This document shows positions 54,683 through 59,736 of a stretch of DNA of 59,736 bases, one piece after another. The position numbers and the translations under genes were made by a program. Below the pieces are notes generated by a model. That model worked only from the letters and a program-made list of their open reading frames with translations, ran no database searches and was not told the DNA's origin. Positions within the stretch are counted from its first letter, which is position 1, and each line of letters opens with the position of its first letter. The stretch is from Candidatus Rifleibacteriota bacterium. GTDB taxonomy: Bacteria; Riflebacteria; Ozemobacteria; Ozemobacterales; Ozemobacteraceae. The stretch covers positions 1-59,736 of the forward strand of contig JAKQQP010000026.1 in the NCBI GenBank assembly GCA_029564115.1, read 5' to 3'.

Positions 54683-55054
54683 TTATAACCAATCTGGCAA
54701 ATCGTCATCATCCAGATTTATTTCAACGATCTCGCGGTCTATCTGCCCACTCTTGCCAGGTTGCCGCACAAAATAAAAATCAGGGTCACTGAGCCTGCCG
54801 GGGAAACCCAATACCCGCATACGCTTCTGTGCCGACCGCGAAAGACCATAAACCCTGACACTGTCGACCGACGCATCCATTAAACCATAGATTTTATGCA
54901 TCATCCTGTCGAAGGTCGGGCCGTCGAGAAATGTCTCAAACACACTCTTCTGCACCGGAACCGCGTAATTCTTCAGCATTTTATGAAGCTTTGTGCGGCG
55001 TTTGTTCGACGGCGAATCGTAACAGATGATATAAAACATGCCCTTGTCTGCCAT
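54683..55054 (-). CDS. cas2: CRISPR Cas2 with acidic C-terminal tail
   Basis: This 123-aa protein dimerises and binds Cas1 to form the spacer integrase. It shows the family core MFYIICYDSPSNKRRTKLHK, with the usual aspartate after the first strand, then YAVPVQKSVFETFLDG and VRVYGLSRSAQKRMRVLG. Most Cas2 proteins are about 90-100 aa. Here residues 100-123 form an acidic tail ending EINLDDDDLPDWL. The cas1 stop and cas2 start overlap (TGATG), so both are made together. Confidence 0.95.
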   Translation of the reverse strand: MADKGMFYIICYDSPSNKRRTKLHKMLKNYAVPVQKSVFETFLDGPTFDRMMHKIYGLMDASVDSVRVYGLSRSAQKRMRVLGFPGRLSDPDFYFVRQPGKSGQIDREIVEINLDDDDLPDWL

Positions 55055-56055
55055 CAGATCACCACCGGCAAATATTCTTCACGTTCGCCGTTGACAACCG
55101 CGCGATACTGATAGGCCTGCCGCCGCAGAAGATCTTTGATCGGGAACTGATTCTTCGTAAGCGGGTCGGCAACTCTTGCTCTGAGGCGTGCCTGCAGCTC
55201 ACTGGTCAAAAGTGCAATTGTCTGCTCGCGCATACGCGTGCCCTTTTCGTCATCGAAGAAAAAATCGACCGGTCGCACACGCACCAGGTTAACCAGGCGC
55301 ATGACCACCATATCAACCGTGATTACCCTGAATTCTTCCATGAGATCGAGTGCCAGTGACGGTCTGCGATCTTGTATTGCATGCAGATTTGAAAGATAAG
55401 CATCGAGCCCCACCTGCTCAACCACAGCCAGCACCATGTTGTAGAGCAAAGTATAACCAAAACTGAGCATCGCATTAACCGGGTCTTTCGGCGGTCGGCG
55501 ATTGCGTTCGTAAAAGCCGAGATCCTGCTTGAGCAGGTAGCGGTAACCGTTAAAATATTCGCGGGCGGCAATTCCTTCGATGCCCATAAGTTCATCTGGC
55601 GTTTGCGCAGACCTGATCATTTCAAGCGCCGTTGCTATTTTCCAGATGCTGTCGCTGACGGTCTCACACGCCGGGCGATTGCGACGCACCAGAAAACTTT
55701 TTGCATTCAACAGCTTCCCACTCAGCATGGACTGAGCAATTTTAAGTCTGAATTCTTGGTCTGCTGCCTTTGTATACTGGTTCTGCCGGCATTTTACCTG
55801 CAACGGATTCATGTTTGACAACCGGCATTTGAAGCGACCGGCCAAGCTCATATAGACGACATCGATGCCGAGACGCAAAAGCTGAATGATTGCCGCGCCG
55901 GTAATTTCGACACTGCCAAGACAGACAACCTGTCTGACCCTGAAGAAAGGCACATCTTCGAGAATTTTATCATCTCTGTCTCTCACCAGTAGCCTTTCAC
56001 CAACCCTGGTGATCCGGCTGCCCTGTGCATTGATGTAGAGCACTCCGATTTCCAT
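55054..56055 (-). CDS. cas1: CRISPR Cas1 integrase
   Basis: This 333-aa protein has the Cas1 fold: beta-rich N-terminal half (VVCLGSVEITGAAIIQLLRL, GIDVVYMSLAGRFKCRLSNM). The catalytic helices show PVNAMLSFGYTLLYNMVLAV and the conserved motif SNLHAIQDRRPSLALDLMEE, which contains the metal-binding histidine and the later glutamate. It integrates new spacers with Cas2. The start touches the upstream primase gene by one base (TAATG), so integrase and primase are tightly linked. Confidence 0.97.
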   Translation of the reverse strand: MEIGVLYINAQGSRITRVGERLLVRDRDDKILEDVPFFRVRQVVCLGSVEITGAAIIQLLRLGIDVVYMSLAGRFKCRLSNMNPLQVKCRQNQYTKAADQEFRLKIAQSMLSGKLLNAKSFLVRRNRPACETVSDSIWKIATALEMIRSAQTPDELMGIEGIAAREYFNGYRYLLKQDLGFYERNRRPPKDPVNAMLSFGYTLLYNMVLAVVEQVGLDAYLSNLHAIQDRRPSLALDLMEEFRVITVDMVVMRLVNLVRVRPVDFFFDDEKGTRMREQTIALLTSELQARLRARVADPLTKNQFPIKDLLRRQAYQYRAVVNGEREEYLPVVI

Positions 56056-58061
56056 TATTTCTCTCCGCCTGCTGCCGGCAGGTTGTCGGGCAGATATTCT
56101 TCGACCTTTTCTTCAGAGTCGGGCAAACGATTGTAAGTGCCGAGTCTCGTAGCGATTTCATCACAACCGGAATCATCAAAAAACCGGTTTATCTGACGAC
56201 GCAGCAACAGATGTCGCTGCTGTAGACGTGCTATTTCTTCGCCCAGCTCACGAAATTCAAGCATCAGCTTGTCTATCGAAGCGCTGCCACCCGCGATCAA
56301 CTCGCGAACTGAAAGGGCTGCCGGCGAGGCAGTCGGCTGAAAAACCGTTCGTCCGCTTCCCGGGAATATGCCCGCATGCGCAACAGGCGACGGGTAACAA
56401 CCCGGTGGCAGTCTGAACTGACAACCGCAGCCAAATTTCGCCGCAAAAGCCGGAAGATATTTACGTATCTTGCTGCAGCTCATCGTGGTCGGCGGCACCG
56501 CACGCGTCTCGGCATTAACCCGGTCGGGGTCATAATCGCTTAACTGGCTCATGACCTGATGAATGAACACCTTGCCCTCTTCGCCCATGGTCGCAAAAAT
56601 ATAAATGAATACATGCCGCCACTCCGGCTCGATGCGACCACTCTGAACCGCATGGTTCAAGATTTCGCAAAGCGGCCTGCAGCCGGCAAGCACCTGTTCA
56701 ATTTCGACGGTAAAACGCTCAGGCAGGCGCATTTTAACCCGCAACGACAATTCAGGGTCTGGTCGTAAATCTGCAGGCGCCTTACGTGAATGACCCAGAT
56801 ACGCCTGGGGCTCGATGAAGCTCGCTTCCGGATGCGGTTTTTCTTTGACGCCTGTTAAGGTTATTCGGCCGAGAATCTCTTCGAATTCACTACGAGTTAT
56901 GGGCTGCACGTTTTCGAGTGCTTCGCGCTGCATTGGCCAGGGCCTGAATGTGTTGCGTTCGAGAAAGAGCGACCGCTGACCGGAAGCCTGATGAATACCA
57001 AGCGGCAGCTTAACGAGATTGCCAAGCCCTTTCTCGGCGACGACTTCCTGTTTAGGAAAAACTTCGGCCTGAATTTCTGTCGGCATGCCGGAAAGCTGTT
57101 CAAGGAGCCATTTGCCAAGGAGTCGCCAGTGCCTGGCGGGCAAGGCAAAGTCTGAAAAAGCCCACAAATGTATGCCTTTGTAGCCGGAAGATTCAACAAG
57201 AAGTTCAAACCCGGCATTTTCAGCGGCATTCAAAAGACTGGTCGTAACTTCGAGCAACTTTTTTTTGATGCGTTTCTGTTCGTTCGTGCTTTGCAGATAT
57301 GAGTTTAGGTAACTTTTTGCGATATCGAGATCTATGGCCATCAATCTTGCGCTGTTATCCTGTTTGACCAGATAAAGCCCAAGGGTCTGGTCGCCAGCCA
57401 GGTGACTTTTAAGCGTTTCTTTGTCGAGACCTGCATGAACAGGAATATAGCCGAATTTCCGGCCTTTGAAACGGCACTGTCTGGCATGCACACCTTCGCG
57501 GCCATCGAACAGCTGCAGGTAGCGCTCAAGAAAGTCTTCGTCATGCGTGATCTGGCAATGGCTCAATTCAAGCTCTTCGCGTGCCGCTTCGATCTGAGTG
57601 TCGATCTGCTCTTTTCTTTTACAGAGAGGTTCGAGCCGGCGACGGGTCTCGAGCAGTTCGCTGCTACCCGGGCATTTTTTCAGGGCCAGGTCGGTCAGTT
57701 CAAGAGCTTCTAATGGTCTGCCAAGAATTTCAAGGCATTCGGCTGCAAGAGCGTGCCCATCGATGAAGTCAGGGAAATTGCCGATCATCTGCCTTGCTTT
57801 TTCGAGCGCATCTTCAGTGTGACCTGCTTCCTGCAGGAAGGTGCCATGCAGTTTGAAAATCATCGGTCGGTCGGGCCATGCCGTTTCAAGATCTTCGAAC
57901 ATCTGCAGAGCCTGGGAAAAGTTTCCCATCTGCCCCTGTAGTCTTGCCGACAGGGTTATGGCGTCACCGCTCTGCCGCTCTTCTTCTGGAAGCGAGCGAA
58001 CCAGTTGCCAAGCTTCTTCATATTTTTTCTGACAGATCAGCGTTCGTATTCTGTTTAACAT
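56055..58061 (-). CDS. CRISPR-associated primase-polymerase (CAPP) with TPR repeats
   Basis: This 668-aa protein begins with about three TPR-like units (residues 1-140, e.g. YEEAWQLVRSLPEEERQSGD). An archaeo-eukaryotic primase domain follows. Its catalytic DLD lies at 244-246 (LMAIDLDIAKS), the histidine motif is SSGYKGIH (291-298), and the third motif is LVKLPLGIHQ (350-358). The C-terminal part has CGCQFRLPPGCYPSPVAHA, a PriL-like cysteine region, and then a coiled-coil. CAPP proteins are linked to Cas1-Cas2 adaptation and can prime and extend DNA or RNA. The gene touches cas1 and starts 22 bp after the TPR gene. The gene runs with the cas operon. Confidence 0.92.
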   Translation of the reverse strand: MLNRIRTLICQKKYEEAWQLVRSLPEEERQSGDAITLSARLQGQMGNFSQALQMFEDLETAWPDRPMIFKLHGTFLQEAGHTEDALEKARQMIGNFPDFIDGHALAAECLEILGRPLEALELTDLALKKCPGSSELLETRRRLEPLCKRKEQIDTQIEAAREELELSHCQITHDEDFLERYLQLFDGREGVHARQCRFKGRKFGYIPVHAGLDKETLKSHLAGDQTLGLYLVKQDNSARLMAIDLDIAKSYLNSYLQSTNEQKRIKKKLLEVTTSLLNAAENAGFELLVESSGYKGIHLWAFSDFALPARHWRLLGKWLLEQLSGMPTEIQAEVFPKQEVVAEKGLGNLVKLPLGIHQASGQRSLFLERNTFRPWPMQREALENVQPITRSEFEEILGRITLTGVKEKPHPEASFIEPQAYLGHSRKAPADLRPDPELSLRVKMRLPERFTVEIEQVLAGCRPLCEILNHAVQSGRIEPEWRHVFIYIFATMGEEGKVFIHQVMSQLSDYDPDRVNAETRAVPPTTMSCSKIRKYLPAFAAKFGCGCQFRLPPGCYPSPVAHAGIFPGSGRTVFQPTASPAALSVRELIAGGSASIDKLMLEFRELGEEIARLQQRHLLLRRQINRFFDDSGCDEIATRLGTYNRLPDSEEKVEEYLPDNLPAAGGEK

Positions 58062-58083
58062 GAATCGTATAAACTCCTGGTAA

Positions 58084-59379
58084 TCAGGCTACAGAAACCC
58101 TTACCGCCCTGATGCTTTCGCGGTTCTTTTTTGCATCGAAAGAGGTTTGCAGAAAAAACTTGAGTTGCGCACCGTCATAACGAAGTTCAGCCGGTATGTC
58201 AGAAGTTTTTACGTAAACATTCTCAGACAAACCCCGCGACCTGATGAAGGCAAAAGGTGACTCCGGGTTCTTCATAATAAGACTCCCCTGATGCTGCTCA
58301 GACTGACTTTTATCTGGGTGGCCAGACGAATGAGATTGAGCAGACGGGCTTTTCGGGTTCCAGAATTTGCGACAGGCGGCAAGAAGATTGAGACTGCTTA
58401 TGTTTGCCGGGCTTAAATTGAATTTCTGCATAAAATCACTCAGCTCCTCGGGAATTGACCAGCCCTGCTCGGTTCTTGCCTGTGCGGCAAGACTTGCGTG
58501 TAGCGAGGCGGCGTCGCGGTTTCCCTGAGCCATGAGCATTCTGGCCATAAGATAGAACAGGTTTACTTTGGTTTTTGTTTCGCCAGCGGCTTCAGCTGCA
58601 TAACAGGCGTTGAGCCAGGCTTTTTCGGTGTCACCGCATTCAAACAGCAGCCTGGCCAGATCAGAATACATATACCAGGGCACACGCCTTCCTCTGGTCA
58701 GGGTTTCGAGTTCGTCAGCCGCCTGTTGTTCGTTGCCGTTTTCGGCAAGGCAAAGAGCAGCTTTGCGGGCATATTCAATTTTGGCAGGGAAATCTCTAAA
58801 CGCTTCAAGCGCAGCTTCTCGGCATTCGGCGAATTTGCCGAGCTCGAAAAGAGCGTTGGTGCAGGCAAAATACCAGCGCTCGCGCCACGAAAGAATTTTG
58901 TTGCCATTGTATTCACGGGGTGTTTTATCGAGGGCCGACCGGTTTAAATAGTTGAGATACTGCAGTGTTTTTTCTGGCAGATTAAGGATTTTGCAGGCAT
59001 CAGTTGCCGCAAATACCGTTAATTGAAGAAGCATAGCATCTGGTGCCATTTCGAGCAGGCAATCACAGACTTCGAGAATTTTTTCGCTGTTCTTTTTGCT
59101 TTTGGCATCGGCCAGATCGAAATCGTAAAGCATCCATTGCTGTTGGTTTCGCAGCAGATGTGAATCAGGCGTAATTTCGACCGCCTCATAAAGAATCTGC
59201 CAGGCCTCTTCTCTCGCCTGAAGATGCCTCAGACATGAAATGAGCCGCCATGCGACATCCTCAGTTTTTGCAGCCAGCCAGCATTGTCTGAGCATTTCAG
59301 CCGCCTGTTCGTGCCTGCCGCATTTGCGTAATTCTTCGGCTTTTAAAAACAGTTCGTTGTAGTTTTGTGAGTTTTCCAT
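58084..59379 (-). CDS. TPR protein with C-terminal cold-shock-like domain
   Basis: This 431-aa protein has about eight helical repeats of TPR type (e.g. AEELRKCGRHEQAAEMLRQC, then LFECGDTEKAWLNACYAAEA). A low-complexity linker (SPSAQSHSSGHPDKSQSEQ) follows, and then a C-terminal segment PFAFIRSRGLSENVYVKTSD, ending DAKKNRESIRAVRVSV. That pattern matches the cold-shock/OB fold that binds single-stranded RNA or DNA (FIRSRG like RNP1, VYVKTSD like RNP2). It lies between the CRISPR leader and the primase and is the first gene of the leftward operon. AAGGAGAGG is just upstream of the ATG at 59379. Confidence 0.8.
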   Translation of the reverse strand: MENSQNYNELFLKAEELRKCGRHEQAAEMLRQCWLAAKTEDVAWRLISCLRHLQAREEAWQILYEAVEITPDSHLLRNQQQWMLYDFDLADAKSKKNSEKILEVCDCLLEMAPDAMLLQLTVFAATDACKILNLPEKTLQYLNYLNRSALDKTPREYNGNKILSWRERWYFACTNALFELGKFAECREAALEAFRDFPAKIEYARKAALCLAENGNEQQAADELETLTRGRRVPWYMYSDLARLLFECGDTEKAWLNACYAAEAAGETKTKVNLFYLMARMLMAQGNRDAASLHASLAAQARTEQGWSIPEELSDFMQKFNLSPANISSLNLLAACRKFWNPKSPSAQSHSSGHPDKSQSEQHQGSLIMKNPESPFAFIRSRGLSENVYVKTSDIPAELRYDGAQLKFFLQTSFDAKKNRESIRAVRVSVA

Positions 59380-59664
59380 GGCCTCTCCTTTTGCCCAATT
59401 TATTTAATTGCTCAAGCAATAGTTAAGTTTTTGCCCCGGCCGCCATTCAAAAAAAATAAAAAAACATCGAAATGAATGTGAACTACCCCACCATCTCGCA
59501 AAACCGCATTTCTCCGTTGAGGTTGACATTGACCGTGCATACGCTCCCATCAGCATCTGCCGACTTCCGAGGTAAAAGCACCGCAGTTATTGCTGAATTT
59601 TCAGCATAGGTTGACATTTTAGCCTTTGAAACTTATGATTATCACAGTGCCGCCGAGGGCTACC
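59380..59664. promoter_or_regulatory. CRISPR leader and divergent promoter region
   Basis: This stretch lies between the leftward cas operon and the first repeat reading right. It is A/T-rich on the cas side (AATAAAAAAA around 59454) and has an inverted repeat ATTGC-TCAA-GCAAT (59407-59420) near the operon start. The motif AGGTTGACATT occurs twice (59520-59530 and 59608-59618). No protein-coding frame is convincing here. Confidence 0.7.
59611..59639 (+). promoter_or_regulatory. Consensus promoter of the CRISPR array
   Basis: TTGACA (59611-59616), exactly 17 nt, TATGAT (59634-59639). Transcription would begin near 59646, about 20 nt before the first repeat. The -35 matches the consensus at all six bases and the -10 at five of six (TATGAT versus TATAAT). 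Confidence 0.85.
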
Positions 59665-59736
59665 GTTCTACCGGCCTCCCCACCAAATCGGGGATTGAAA
59701 CCTGATTTAATTTTTATAGTATTGCTAGTCATTTCA
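59665..59736 (+). CRISPR. First repeat and partial first spacer of a CRISPR array
   Basis: The repeat appears to run from GTTCTACC (59665) to the standard 3' end GGGATTGAAAC (59701), about 37 nt, with a TCCCC/GGGGA hairpin and the ATTGAAAC tag typical of many type III and I repeats. From 59702 to the window end is unique sequence that would be the first spacer. Only one repeat is visible, so the array length and the exact repeat borders cannot be proven here. It reads away from the cas genes. Confidence 0.75.

Overview
The window is a chromosomal segment of a Gram-negative-type bacterium with an outer membrane: it encodes TolC-type and RND efflux proteins, lipoprotein and Sec signals, and a meso-diaminopimelate dehydrogenase. 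Indolepyruvate:ferredoxin oxidoreductase, formate-tetrahydrofolate ligase and a full set of glycine-cleavage P, H and T proteins fit an anaerobic, amino-acid-fermenting lifestyle. Several proteins (the 3.3-4.3 kb ORF and the 34.6-42.0 kb block) match nothing I recognise, which suggests an under-sampled phylum. Riflebacteria/Ozemobacteria-like lineages would fit, but I cannot prove this from the sequence. No tRNA or rRNA gene was seen.

Layout. 0.1-4.3 kb (minus strand): tspO, iorB-iorA and an unknown exported protein. 4.6-13.2 kb (plus): a copper/silver-type tripartite efflux operon (YHS-like periplasmic protein, two TolC-like proteins, a metal-binding-domain-rich adaptor, an enlarged CusA-type pump) with 4-bp gene overlaps. 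13.5-22.8 kb (plus): a one-carbon/glycine operon, folD - class V aminotransferase - fhs - gcvT - glyA - gcvH - gcvPA - gcvPB, closed by a 30-bp perfect palindrome. Then come cca and galT. 26.0-33.1 kb (plus): an A/T-richer type I restriction-modification island (hsdM, KilA-N protein, hsdS with three TAEL repeats, a REP-associated-type transposase carrying a 28-bp palindrome inside its own reading frame, hsdR). It is followed by a decayed fragment of a second cca gene. ddh (minus) comes next. 34.6-40.1 kb (plus) is an unusual four-gene operon that includes a HxxxCxxC protein and a 943-aa protein with a Lon-protease-like domain that seems to lack the catalytic lysine. Two exported proteins follow.

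42.1-59.7 kb (all cas genes on the minus strand) is the most remarkable part: a type III-A CRISPR-Cas locus with several accessory modules. Read from the array inward: CRISPR leader and first repeat at the window edge (array reading right), then a TPR/cold-shock-like protein, a CRISPR-associated primase-polymerase with TPR repeats, cas1, cas2 with an acidic tail, a 68-aa membrane protein, cas6, a CARF-HEPN-CARF-like protein, cas10 (HD and GGDD intact), csm2, csm3, csm4, csm5. After a scar region comes a CARF-adenosine deaminase of the Cad1 type. The scar holds both ends of a wrecked AAA+/DUF4143 ATPase gene with a DUF4160/DUF2442 pair between them, bounded by 12-bp inverted repeats.

How the genes work together (inference from families): Cas10-Csm bound to invader RNA should make cyclic oligoadenylate. 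Two different effectors can read that signal: an RNase (HEPN), and a deaminase (Cad1) that converts ATP to ITP in the studied homologues. The primase, Cas1 and Cas2 form an adaptation module, and the TPR/cold-shock-like and membrane proteins are undescribed candidates for partners.
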